Below, piece after piece: positions 55,686 through 63,813 of a stretch of DNA of 64,000 nucleotides. Position 1 is the first letter of the stretch, and every line of letters begins with the position of its first letter. The notes beneath the pieces were generated by a model. The model had not been told where the DNA came from, searched no databases, and saw only the letters and a program-made list of their open reading frames with translations. The position numbers and the translations under genes are program-made. Source of the stretch: Methylobacterium sp. (lineage in GTDB: Bacteria > Pseudomonadota > Alphaproteobacteria > Rhizobiales > Beijerinckiaceae); NCBI GenBank assembly GCA_013823325.1, contig PNLY01000006.1:50052-114051 (forward strand), written 5' to 3'.

Positions 55686-57224
55686 TCAGGCCGCCTGTGC
55701 CGCCTGGTCGATGCGCGAGCGATAGGACAACGCCTCGGCGAGATGGATGCGCCCGAGCCTGTCCTCGCCGTCGAGATCGGCGAGCGTGCGGGCCACCTTG
55801 AGCACGCGATGATAGCCGCGCGCCGTCAATCGCATCGCCTCGGCGGCACTGCGCAGCAGCGCGAGCCCGGCCGCATCCGGCCGCGCGACATCGTCGAGCA
55901 GCGCGGCCGGGCAGCGAGCATTGGTCGTGGCTCCCGCCACGCCGAGCGCGGCATAGCGCGCCGACTGGCGGGCGCGGGCCGCGGCGACGCGGGCAGCGAC
56001 CTCGGCCGAGCCCTCCGCCGCGGCCGGCAGGATGAGATCGGCCGCCGTCAGCGCGGGCACGTCGATGGTGATGTCGATCCGGTCGAGCATCGGGCCGGAG
56101 ATCCGGGCCTGATAGCCGGCCATGCAGCGCTCGTTCGGCTGCCGGCGACAGGCATAGCCCGGCTCGGTCGCCTTGCCGCAGCGGCATGGATTCATCGCCG
56201 CGATCAGCTGGAACTTGGCGGGATAGACGGTGCGGTGATTGGCGCGCGAGATCAGCACCTCGCCGGTCTCCATCGGCTGGCGCAAGGCGTCGAGTGCCTG
56301 CGCCTGGAATTCCGGCAACTCGTCGAGGAAGAGTACACCGTGATGGGCGAGCGAGACCTCGCCGGGCCGGGCCTGCAGGCCGCCGCCGACCAAGGCCGCC
56401 ATCGAGGCCGAATGATGCGGGGCGCGGAAGGGGCGCCGGTCGGTCAATTCGCCGTTGGCGAGATGACCGGCGACCGAGAGCACCATCGAGACCTCCAGCA
56501 GCTCGCGCGGATCGAGCGGCGGCAGGATCGAGGACAGACGGCTCGCCAGCATCGACTTGCCGGCGCCGGGCGGGCCGTTCATCAGGAGATTGTGGCCGCC
56601 GGCGGCCGCGATCTCGAGGACGCGCTTGGCGCTCTCCTGGCCCTTGATGTCGCGCAGGTCGGGCAGCGGCCCGCTCTGGCGGGCGACGGCGGGCTGCGGC
56701 CGCGCCATCACCTGCGTGCCCTTGAAATGGTTGGCGAGCTGGATCAGCGAGCGGGGCGCCAGGATATCGAGATCGCCGGCAGCCCAGGCCGCTTCCGGCC
56801 CGCTCGCCGCCGGGCAGATCAGCCCTTGCCCTCTGCCATGGGCGGCGATCGCGGCCGGCAAGACACCCGCGACGGGCGCGATCGAGCCGTCGAGGGCGAG
56901 CTCGCCGAGCACGGTGTAGCCGGCGAGCGCATCGGCCGGAATCGCGCCGATCGCCGCCATGACGCCGAGCGCGATCGGCAGGTCGTAATGGCTGCCTTCC
57001 TTGGGCAGGTCAGCCGGAGCGAGGTTGACGGTGATGCGCTTGGCCGGCAGCGCCAGCCCCGAGGCGATCAGCGCGGCGCGCACCCGCTCCTTGCTCTCGC
57101 CGACAGCCTTGTCGGGCAGGCCGACGAGAATGAAGGCGACGCCGCCCGGCGTGACCTGGACCTGGACATCGACGGCGCGCGCCTCGATGCCTTCGAATGC
57201 CACCGTCGCGACCCGCGTCACCAT
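55686..57224 (-). CDS. comM: YifB/ComM family Mg-chelatase-like AAA ATPase
   Basis: A 512-residue protein. The N-terminal ChlI-like domain (about 20-145) starts VDVQVQVTPGGVAFILVGLPDKAVGESKERVRAAL. The AAA core has Walker A GPPGAGKS at 217-224 and Walker B VLFLDELPEF. A C-terminal chelatase domain has CRCG and 'NPCRCGKATEPGYACRRQPNERCMAGYQARISGPMLDRIDI'. In naturally competent bacteria ComM is a hexameric helicase that promotes branch migration during integration of incoming DNA. It is monocistronic, directly downstream of a small gap after the hybrid kinase on the same strand. Confidence 0.93.
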   Translation of the reverse strand: MVTRVATVAFEGIEARAVDVQVQVTPGGVAFILVGLPDKAVGESKERVRAALIASGLALPAKRITVNLAPADLPKEGSHYDLPIALGVMAAIGAIPADALAGYTVLGELALDGSIAPVAGVLPAAIAAHGRGQGLICPAASGPEAAWAAGDLDILAPRSLIQLANHFKGTQVMARPQPAVARQSGPLPDLRDIKGQESAKRVLEIAAAGGHNLLMNGPPGAGKSMLASRLSSILPPLDPRELLEVSMVLSVAGHLANGELTDRRPFRAPHHSASMAALVGGGLQARPGEVSLAHHGVLFLDELPEFQAQALDALRQPMETGEVLISRANHRTVYPAKFQLIAAMNPCRCGKATEPGYACRRQPNERCMAGYQARISGPMLDRIDITIDVPALTAADLILPAAAEGSAEVAARVAAARARQSARYAALGVAGATTNARCPAALLDDVARPDAAGLALLRSAAEAMRLTARGYHRVLKVARTLADLDGEDRLGRIHLAEALSYRSRIDQAAQAA

Positions 57225-57454
57225 TCCAGCGCACCCCGTCCCCGCGCAGTGACGCTAGCGGAAGCGCGTCAGGGTTGCAAGAACATATCAGGAACCGCTA
57301 GGCAGGCGCGACGACGGCCTTGCGCGCGGGCAACTGCCACAGGGTGGCCGGCCCGGCGAGGCTACGATCCAGAAGATCTGAAGCAGACGCCGCGCCAACA
57401 CCGATCGCATATTTGGCGCAAAGGCCGAAGGCGTCGATCATCCCAGCGAACCGT

Positions 57455-57787
57455 TCACCGCCGGGTGACGATGCCGATTACCGGCTTGGGTGCCGCACCG
57501 AGCCAGAGCAGCAGCAAGCCGAGCAGCAACCCGGCCGCAGCGGTCGGCACGTGGAGGAGGTTTACGAGGATAGGGTCCCAGAGCATGGGATGGAGGTTGC
57601 GCTCGACGGCGGGCTGCAGCAGCCGGAAGCGCTCGCCGACCAGCGTGATCAAGGTCTCCACGAGCGGCGTGAAGCGCAGAACCGAGTTGGCGATCGAGCG
57701 CGCGCCGTCGGTGAGCAATACGACGAAGCCGCCGGCAACGAGGAGATAACCCAGCATCCTGACGAGAAACCGCAAGCTTTCCCCCAT
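57455..57787 (-). CDS. Hypothetical two-segment membrane protein
   Basis: A 110-residue protein with an N-terminal membrane helix ([25 protein letters not shown]) and a second near the C-terminus ([22 protein letters not shown]), with a soluble linker '[39 protein letters not shown]'. Family members exist in alphaproteobacteria but have no known function. The start at 57787 has GGCGAGG upstream; a longer frame to 57874 has no membrane signal at its beginning. It lies next to the tRNA-Ser gene that marks the island boundary. Confidence 0.72.
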   Translation of the reverse strand: MGESLRFLVRMLGYLLVAGGFVVLLTDGARSIANSVLRFTPLVETLITLVGERFRLLQPAVERNLHPMLWDPILVNLLHVPTAAAGLLLGLLLLWLGAAPKPVIGIVTRR

Positions 57788-57955
57788 CCTCGCCACAGTC
57801 GGCACGGCGAGTGCCCGACAACCCTGCGCGGCGCGTCCGCATGTGTCCCCTCTCCCGCGAGTATGCAACGGCAAAGGACAATTGCACGCAACCCTGTGCG
57901 GCCCGCGGCTTTAGGTCTTGAAAGTCGCGCGCATGGACGCCATAAGCAGCGCGCC

Positions 57956-58045
57956 GGACAGGTGGCCGAGTGGTTGAAGGCGCACGCCTGGAAAGTGTGT
58001 ATACGGGAAACCGTATCGCGGGTTCGAATCCCGCCCTGTCCGCCA
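57956..58045 (+). tRNA. tRNA-Ser (anticodon GGA)
   Basis: A complete 90-base class II tRNA with encoded CCA. The acceptor stem is GGACAGG / CCTGTCC with discriminator G at 58042 and CCA at 58043-58045. The D arm has GGCCGAGTGGTTGAAGG. The anticodon stem CACGC / GTGTG encloses loop CTGGAAA with anticodon GGA, which reads UCC and UCU. A long variable arm (ATACGGGAAACCGTAT) and the T arm GCGGGTTCGAATCCCGC complete the cloverleaf. A tyrosine integrase gene begins 86 bases downstream, so this tRNA is the island's integration target. Confidence 0.97.
58020..58045 (+). other. Putative attL site at the tRNA-Ser 3' end
   Basis: Tyrosine integrases of this kind usually recombine in the T-arm/acceptor end of a tRNA gene, which leaves the gene intact and a direct repeat at the far end of the island. 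The second copy is not in the window, so the core boundaries cannot be set. Confidence 0.4.
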
Positions 58046-58130
58046 TCTTCGCGCTAACGCGCTGGAACGTCAGAACTTCTTCAATATCAGCCTCTTGCAG
58101 ATGGCCCCCTGGTACAAGCAGGAGGTACAA

Positions 58131-59663
58131 GTGGCACTGGGCATGTCGCGACCGTTCAAGCATCCCACGACCGGCGTCTACTACTTCCGCAAGGCCGTTC
58201 CCGAGGACCTGCGACCGCTCGTAGGCCGGCGGGAAGAGAAGCGGTCTCTCCGAACCAAAGACCCCAAAGAGGCGCGACTCATCTTCGCGGAGGTCGCCGC
58301 GGAGGTCTCGAAGGAATGGATTCGCCTGCGCTCAGAGCCCACGGCGCTCTCCCGCAGGGATGCAACCGCCTTGGCTGGCAGGTGGTACCGCTGGTTTACG
58401 GTCCAGCACGAAGACGCCCCAGGCGATACTGCCGAGGGCTGGGCCATGCTCTTTGAGCAGCTTCGAGATCTCGACAGGTTCGGCGTGGGACATCCCGACG
58501 AGCCGGACGAGTATGATAGGACGCCAGCCACGCAGGAACGAGTGAACGGGTTCCTTGCGACTCAGGGGCGGCTGGAGGAGTTCCTCGCTGGCGAAGGCGT
58601 CAAATTGTCCTCGTCGTCGCACGGCGTCTTCTACGAGGCCCTGGAGGCCGAGTTCGTGGCAGCTCTGCGGCTCTTTTCGAGGCGTGCCGAAGGCGACTAC
58701 GGCCGCGATAGGTGGTCGGAGCGGCATCCAGAATGGCGACCGGATAGGCACGCGGCAGTCAGCCTTGCATGCAGCCTCACGAACATCTTCGACGGCTGGG
58801 CGAGAGAGACGGAACCTGCCAGCAAGACCCTCTACTCGTTCCGCCGGATCAAGGACCAACTCGCCGCGCATCTCGGCCATGAAGACGCCTCTCGGATCAC
58901 CACCGAGGACCTGCTTGGCTGGAAGGACAAGCTAGTCGCTGACGGGAAGTCCAAGAAGACCATCCGGGATGCCCAGTTGGCACCGATCCGCGCGCTTCTG
59001 GGATGGGCCGTGAAGAACAAGAGGCTGTCGCAGAACCCGGCGACCGGCATAAAACTCGCCGACGACAAGGGCGGGCCAAGCCGACGCGGGTTCCGCGATG
59101 CTGAGGCACGGGCAATCCTCGAAGCGGCAAGGCGCGACACCCGCCTCCACTATCGGTGGGTTCCGTGGGTTTGCGCGCTCTCGGGGGCGCGCATCGCCGA
59201 GGTGTGCCAGCTACGCGCCGAAGATATCCGTGACGAAGACGGCGCGTGGATCATGCATTTCTCATGGGATGCTGGCCGGCTGAAGAACACGGGATCCGAC
59301 CGGCGCGTTCCGGTGCACTCAGCGCTGGTGACCGAGGGCTTTCTCGACTTTGTTCGGACGATCAAAGCGGGACCGCTCTTCAAGGAAATCAGCCCCGACC
59401 GGTTCGGTAGCCGTGGCGGCAACGGGACCAAGATACTGAGCCGCTGGGTCCGAGAGGTCGTGAAGATCACCGACGAGAACGTCGGACCGAATCATAGCTG
59501 GCGGCACCGCTTCAAATCCCTCTGCCGCGCGCATGGCATAGACAAGGAGTTCCATGACGCGCTGACAGGGCATCGACCTGGGGACGAGGGCAGCAACTAC
59601 GGCGAGGTCCCAATTCCAGCTCTGGCGCGCGAGATCGAGAAACTTCCCCATCCTCTAGCTTGA
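58131..59663 (+). CDS. Tyrosine-type site-specific integrase
   Basis: A 510-residue recombinase. The N-terminus (FKHPTTGVYYFRKAVPEDLRPLVG...RSLRTKDPKEAR) is the DUF6538-like arm-binding domain, the SAM-like core-binding domain lies at about 215-305, and the catalytic domain at about 320-495. Catalytic residues are Arg354 (SGARIAEVCQL), a Lys near 385, His455 and Arg458 (HSWRHRF), His481 (TGHRPGD) and nucleophile Tyr490 (SNYGEV), so the enzyme looks intact. The GTG at 58131 has AGGAGG five bases away and is preferred to ATGs at 58095 or 58143. It inserts and, with helpers, excises the island at tRNA-Ser. Confidence 0.92.
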   Translation: MALGMSRPFKHPTTGVYYFRKAVPEDLRPLVGRREEKRSLRTKDPKEARLIFAEVAAEVSKEWIRLRSEPTALSRRDATALAGRWYRWFTVQHEDAPGDTAEGWAMLFEQLRDLDRFGVGHPDEPDEYDRTPATQERVNGFLATQGRLEEFLAGEGVKLSSSSHGVFYEALEAEFVAALRLFSRRAEGDYGRDRWSERHPEWRPDRHAAVSLACSLTNIFDGWARETEPASKTLYSFRRIKDQLAAHLGHEDASRITTEDLLGWKDKLVADGKSKKTIRDAQLAPIRALLGWAVKNKRLSQNPATGIKLADDKGGPSRRGFRDAEARAILEAARRDTRLHYRWVPWVCALSGARIAEVCQLRAEDIRDEDGAWIMHFSWDAGRLKNTGSDRRVPVHSALVTEGFLDFVRTIKAGPLFKEISPDRFGSRGGNGTKILSRWVREVVKITDENVGPNHSWRHRFKSLCRAHGIDKEFHDALTGHRPGDEGSNYGEVPIPALAREIEKLPHPLA

Positions 59664-59801
59664 GCAAGTGAGACAGCGGGAGCGGCGTCCTGGGCAACGG
59701 CGGCGTATTTGACCTTGCGCTCCTGACAACCCGGCCGCCCCCATCAATGTCTGCGCTTATCTGTCCTATGGGTGGAGGGAGGGAGGAGCATGAGCTGCCC
59801 G

Positions 59802-61085
59802 CTACTCGCCTACAGCCTTCTGGTGGACAGGGATGCTGATGGAGCAGATGTCAGCCACGGCTTGCTCCATCACCTTCTTGGCCTCTTCAGCCTGAGAGCT
59901 ACGGACGAGCAGGCCGTCATGAAGGCCCAGCGCCACGATCCTCCGCGACCGCAGCTCATCGAGCACCGCGGCCATCACCTCGCTCTCCGTGTGCATCAGT
60001 GACAGACCAACTCCTCTTCCAAAGCTGTCCTTGATGGCGGGATGGAGGGCCAGCACGGCTCGGCGTAGCTCCGGGACCGTCACCCTATCGGGCTGCGGCG
60101 TCTCTGCATCCTTGGGCCAAGCCGTCCGGGTGTGCTGGTCGAAGAACATCGCGTTGACCAGGACCTTGACTGCGTCACGCGGGACCACGAGGCCGGGGAT
60201 GGCGTACAGATCACCCTCTGGCGGCTGAAGCCCTGCACGGGCATAGGCCAAGCGCGTGAACATCGACGCGTAGTCGAGAACGACCGGAGCCTCTCCCTCG
60301 ATCCTGATGGCCCCCCGCCGCTTGCGCGCAAGGTTCTGCCAGAAGCCCCCATACAGACGTCCCGACAGGTCGAAGCGTGTGCTGCTGTCGGGCGTCACGA
60401 AGTGGCGACGCATCCTCCTGTTCGCCGGGTCCACGGGCTCCTCGCCATCGTGCTCGAACGTGATGTCTGCTGCCGCGAGAAAGCTATTCAGGCCGCGTAG
60501 GCGGTCCCGCATTTCCATCGTAGGCGGGGTGTCGGGATAGTCGACCAGTACCCGTGAAACCGGAGCTGCGGATCCGCCGGACATCTGTCGACTGGTTAGC
60601 AGGATGACCTCTTCCCGTTCGTCTTGACCGATGTCGAGTTGCGTAACCCCACGGCTCGTCAATTCGGATCGGAGTGAACCTGTGGGTCGGATCGATGACG
60701 CCTCGCCTCGTTGGGCGCGAGGCCCTTGCCAATCCAACACGTCAAGTTCTGCCAGCTCGAAGAGCAAGTCGCGGAGCACCTTGCCTTTGGCTGGGCCGCT
60801 GTAGCGCGGGATTCGGCGGCCGTTGTTGCCGGTGAGGACGGCGAGACGACCGGAGGGACTGGGGGATAGGGTCTCGTACGCTAGGTTGGCTATGATGACA
60901 CCTAGCGCGGTCTCCCGGTCAGCTTCAGCCTGTCCCCGGCGCTTGCGGAGGCGCTTGTTGGTGGCCAGCTCACGCCGCTCCACCAGCGCCGCGTACGTGG
61001 CAGCTAGGCCGTGCAGCCGCACACCCACGGGGATGAGCCACGGGTCGAACCAGCGGTGGCGCTCGGGGATAGGCTTGATCTTCAT
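59802..61085 (-). CDS. Stand-alone protein with family-A DNA polymerase-like palm motifs
   Basis: A 427-residue protein found in mobile elements and usually annotated hypothetical. Residues 1-230 are unrecognised. From 238 onwards FDLSGRLYGGFWQNL leads to a polymerase-like core: motif A 'VVLDYASMFTRLAYARAG' with Asp271 (compare DYSQIELR of Pol I), 'GDLYAIPG' around 291-298, an R-x3-K-x3-N motif B at 303-311, and motif C LGLHDGLLV with His389-Asp390 (compare VHDELV). The closing IPVHQKAVGE matches the strand after motif C in Pol I. No exonuclease domain is present. Function is inferred: a minimal polymerase or a relic. No clear ribosome site precedes the ATG. Confidence 0.6.
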   Translation of the reverse strand: MKIKPIPERHRWFDPWLIPVGVRLHGLAATYAALVERRELATNKRLRKRRGQAEADRETALGVIIANLAYETLSPSPSGRLAVLTGNNGRRIPRYSGPAKGKVLRDLLFELAELDVLDWQGPRAQRGEASSIRPTGSLRSELTSRGVTQLDIGQDEREEVILLTSRQMSGGSAAPVSRVLVDYPDTPPTMEMRDRLRGLNSFLAAADITFEHDGEEPVDPANRRMRRHFVTPDSSTRFDLSGRLYGGFWQNLARKRRGAIRIEGEAPVVLDYASMFTRLAYARAGLQPPEGDLYAIPGLVVPRDAVKVLVNAMFFDQHTRTAWPKDAETPQPDRVTVPELRRAVLALHPAIKDSFGRGVGLSLMHTESEVMAAVLDELRSRRIVALGLHDGLLVRSSQAEEAKKVMEQAVADICSISIPVHQKAVGE

Positions 61086-61236
61086 GTCAGCTAGCGAGTT
61101 CGCGGAACGATAAACCGATGCAGACCCGGGCGGGGACAGGCAGTCGAAAGCTCGACTCTGAACGATGCCCGGCGCGCCGGTTTATTTCCTAGGGTGAGGG
61201 GTAATTGGAAAGAGCCGAGGAGCTGCACATCTTCTC

Positions 61237-61923
61237 CTAGTGTGGGTGGTAATCGGCGAGCCGCTCCAGCACGCGGGACACTTGCACAGGCGACCAAGCT
61301 CCGCCCCGAGAGGTCGGGATGCCCTTTTCGTTCAACGCGCGGGCAAGCGCGCCCAAGGAAGAAACCCCGGCCGCGGCTAGCTCCCGCAACATCGGTTCGA
61401 GATCAGCCGCTCTGGCCTGGGCTCTGGCGCTCTGGAAGGCCCGTCCTGCGTCCTGGGCGTTGCGTGACGGGGTAACTCCACGATGGCCGCCTAACACCGC
61501 TCCTCGCGCCTTTGCGGCGGCCAGCGCGGCCTTGGTGCGGGCAGAGATCATCTTACGCTCGGCCTGCGCCACGACCGCCATGATTCCGACCACCATCTCG
61601 TTCGCCTCAGGCATGTCGACCGCTGTGAAGCCGACGTCCGACTTCTGGAGGCCGAGGAGGAAATGCGCGTCGCGCGACAGGCGGTCGAGCTTGGCGATCA
61701 ACAGCCGAGCACCATGCAGCCGACATAGTCGCATAGCCTCGGCGAGCTTTGGGCGATCTGAATTGCTGCCGCTCTCGACCTCGATGACCTCGGCCACGAG
61801 TTCCCAGGCGCCGCCGTTCAGGAACGCTCTAACCGCCTCTTGCTGAGCCTCCAGACCCAACCCGGAGCGCCCCTGCTTCTGGGTCGATACCCGGTAGTAG
61901 GCGACGAACTTGCCCTCTGCCAT
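61237..61923 (-). CDS. Serine recombinase, resolvase/invertase family
   Basis: A 228-residue recombinase. The catalytic domain (about 6-140) has VAYYRVSTQKQGRSGLGLEAQ with nucleophile Ser13, LLIAKLDRLSRDAHFLLGLQ with the active-site Asp/Arg region, and 'AVVAQAERKMISARTKAALAAAKARG' for the long E helix. The C-terminal part (about 185-228) is a short helix-turn-helix (LGALARALNEKGIPTSRGGAWSPVQVSRVLERL). The size fits small resolvases and invertases rather than large phage serine integrases. It may resolve island dimers or invert a segment. A 13-10-13 inverted repeat, a plausible crossover site or operator, lies three bases upstream of the start. Confidence 0.9.
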   Translation of the reverse strand: MAEGKFVAYYRVSTQKQGRSGLGLEAQQEAVRAFLNGGAWELVAEVIEVESGSNSDRPKLAEAMRLCRLHGARLLIAKLDRLSRDAHFLLGLQKSDVGFTAVDMPEANEMVVGIMAVVAQAERKMISARTKAALAAAKARGAVLGGHRGVTPSRNAQDAGRAFQSARAQARAADLEPMLRELAAAGVSSLGALARALNEKGIPTSRGGAWSPVQVSRVLERLADYHPH

Positions 61924-61926
61924 GTC

Positions 61927-61962
61927 TTACATCCGTCTCGATGAGCGTTGAGACAGATGTAA
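61927..61962. promoter_or_regulatory. 13-10-13 inverted repeat upstream of the serine recombinase
   Basis: TTACATCCGTCTC (61927-61939), a ten-base spacer and GAGACAGATGTAA (61950-61962) pair with one mismatch. It lies directly in front of the recombinase start, where resolvases commonly bind both to recombine and to repress themselves. Only one copy is visible in the window. Confidence 0.6.
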
Positions 61963-61996
61963 AGACCGACCTGAGCTGGCGTCAATGCGGAGTGCA

Positions 61997-62749
61997 TCAG
62001 GCGGCCGGGAGCTTGTTGAGCTTCCCCAGGTTGCAGGGCCAGCAGATGATCCGCGCGTTCTCATAGGAGTTGTCCCCGCCGTGCTGCGGCGAGACATGAT
62101 GATCGAAGTGCCACGGCGTGTTCGGATGCTGCGCATGTGGTTTTATTTCCGACCACGCAGTGCTGCAGCGCGGGCACCGCTCCGGATGTTCGGCCACCAG
62201 CCGGCGTTTGACCTCGACGGAGAACCGCGGCGTCCGTGCGCTGTACTCCTTGCTCCGCTTGCGCTGGCAGACCATGCAGCGGTTGTGAGAGTTCCAAGGC
62301 GTCTCGGTGGCGCAGGCCGGGCAGTACTTGCGGGGGCGCTCGGCAAGCGAGATCCGCCGCCCGCCTTGGCCTTCTGATGGGGGCACGGGGGGAAGGTCGA
62401 TTGTCCCACCTTGTGGTAGCGACTCAGATTTTTCCGCCGAAACCAAGCGTCGATGAGGCGCTCTATCGGCCTGGGCTGTAAGTGCAGCACTGCCAGACGC
62501 GAGGGCCCAGATCCCTCTTGCCGGGCTTGCCACCTCACCACCGTCGAAGAGGTCCTTACGCGCCCAGCGGATCGCCTTCTCGAAGAGGGCATCCTTGCCG
62601 TCAGGGGTGACCGTGGCCAAGTCGGACGCAGGAACGGCCTCGTTGGCCCGCACCCAAGCGTACACCTGGCCGGGCGTTGAAGGGCCCAGCGCCTTGAGCG
62701 CGTTGATCACCCAGGCCCGATACAGCTCTCGGGAGGCTTCCGTCTCCAT
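61997..62749 (-). CDS. Winged-helix (Mrr N-terminal-like) / HNH endonuclease
   Basis: A 250-residue nuclease. Residues about 8-85 (YRAWVINALKALGPSTPGQVYAWVRAN ... KAIRWARKDLFDGGEVASPARGIWALA) look like the winged-helix domain at the N-terminus of Mrr restriction enzymes. A linker follows, then CPAC/CMVC zinc pairs at 143-161 and an HNH domain at about 190-250 with CPRC, HFDHHVSPQHGGDNSYENARIICWPCNLGKLNK; catalytic His is in FDHH and Asn in YENAR. It is last in a leftward operon with the NucS/EVE-like gene (TTGA overlap if TTG 62770 is used) and hsdS. I chose ATG 62749 because GAGG precedes it. The target is unknown. Confidence 0.8.
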   Translation of the reverse strand: METEASRELYRAWVINALKALGPSTPGQVYAWVRANEAVPASDLATVTPDGKDALFEKAIRWARKDLFDGGEVASPARGIWALASGSAALTAQADRAPHRRLVSAEKSESLPQGGTIDLPPVPPSEGQGGRRISLAERPRKYCPACATETPWNSHNRCMVCQRKRSKEYSARTPRFSVEVKRRLVAEHPERCPRCSTAWSEIKPHAQHPNTPWHFDHHVSPQHGGDNSYENARIICWPCNLGKLNKLPAA

Positions 62750-62766
62750 AGTCTCGCCTCTCCAGC

Positions 62767-63813
62767 TCAACCCAGCTCGACGCCGAGGCGGTCTCGCAGG
62801 ACGTCAAGCGTGCGGGGCTCGCGCAGTTTGCAGACGATGTTCTGGTTGGCGAACATGCCCTCGAACCTGACGGCGTCGGCGATAGGAACCGTCTTCACCC
62901 AGTCCACGGCCACCGCGTATTCGGCCACCTCCGGATCGTTCCGATCATGTGCCAGGTTGGGCTGGGCCAACGGCTGATCCAGCAAAGGGCCAGCCTCGGT
63001 GACGAAGTCGCGTGCCATCACCACGGGCGCGCTCACCTTGCCGTAGCCGACATAGCCCGCGCCCTTCTGATAAACCGCGATGGGGTCGCCAACGCTCAGA
63101 CGTCGTAGCGGGCCGGACCACTTCTCGCCGCCGCCTGCGGCTACGAACCCGTAACGGCGCATATCCTCCCAGGAGCGGGTGTCCCCGTCACCGGCGTTGA
63201 CATACCAGAGGCCTTGCCAAGGCGCCTGGACCTTGGCTTCAGACCTGACGGCCACCTCTTGCTGGTCAAGCAGCCAATCCGTCGTCAGCAGTGTCTGCCC
63301 GGCTTCCTGGAAGACGGTGAAGAACGCCGTGTTGATGGCGATGCCGTGCGTCTCGGACAGGTAGCGGACGATCCGCTGCGATGAAGGGTCCAGGGCGCTC
63401 GCCACGATGACCATGGAGTGGCTCTGATTGAGGCGCTCCGGCGGGCTCGAACCGAAGCGCTCTGCGAAGGCCGTTGCGAGATTTCGCCCAAGGTAGGTTT
63501 GGGCCCTCTCGTAGATCTGCGGCGTCGTCAGGGACTGGACCCAGCTCGCATAATCCAGCACCTGTGCGACGATCTCGCGGGGCGTGCGGTCCCGCTTCAG
63601 CTCGACGATGGAGAGGTTGCCGTCAGAATCGATCCCGAGGAGATCGATGCGGCCGCCGAAATCTGTGATGATCTGGCGGCCGATGATCAGGACATCGAGG
63701 CCTAGGAGGGACGGCTGGTCGGCCACCCACCCCTCGATCATGTCCTCACTGGCGAGCTGGCCTTGCGGAACGGGGACGAGCGCACCGTTAGTCAATTTGT
63801 AGAGGCGGGTCAC
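62767..63813 (-). CDS. NucS-like PD-(D/E)XK nuclease with EVE-like C-terminal domain
   Basis: A 348-residue protein in two parts. Residues about 15-130 form a NucS/DUF91-type nuclease: Glu27, GGRIDLLGID (Asp57), LSIVELKRDRTPREIVAQVLDYASWV with Glu71, Lys73 and Gln84, an intact PD-(D/E)XK set. Residues about 200-330 (GLWYVNAGDGDTRSWEDMRRYGFVAAGGGEKWSGPLRRLSVGDPIAVYQKGAGYVGYGKV) resemble EVE/PUA-like domains that read modified bases. A nuclease joined to a base reader suggests modification-dependent restriction, an inference. The GTG start overlaps hsdS (GTGA) and the stop overlaps the HNH gene. Confidence 0.75.
   Translation of the reverse strand: MTRLYKLTNGALVPVPQGQLASEDMIEGWVADQPSLLGLDVLIIGRQIITDFGGRIDLLGIDSDGNLSIVELKRDRTPREIVAQVLDYASWVQSLTTPQIYERAQTYLGRNLATAFAERFGSSPPERLNQSHSMVIVASALDPSSQRIVRYLSETHGIAINTAFFTVFQEAGQTLLTTDWLLDQQEVAVRSEAKVQAPWQGLWYVNAGDGDTRSWEDMRRYGFVAAGGGEKWSGPLRRLSVGDPIAVYQKGAGYVGYGKVSAPVVMARDFVTEAGPLLDQPLAQPNLAHDRNDPEVAEYAVAVDWVKTVPIADAVRFEGMFANQNIVCKLREPRTLDVLRDRLGVELG

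Noticed and set aside
55632-57749. A 705-codon open frame on the plus strand
   Set aside because: It is antisense to comM over its length, rich in Arg, Gly and Ala, and shows no family motif. It is a shadow of GC-rich coding DNA.
59772-60002. A 76-codon plus-strand frame preceded by GGAGGGAGGAGC
   Set aside because: The ribosome-site-like run is striking, but the frame lies antisense to the conserved end of the polymerase-like protein and shows no protein features.
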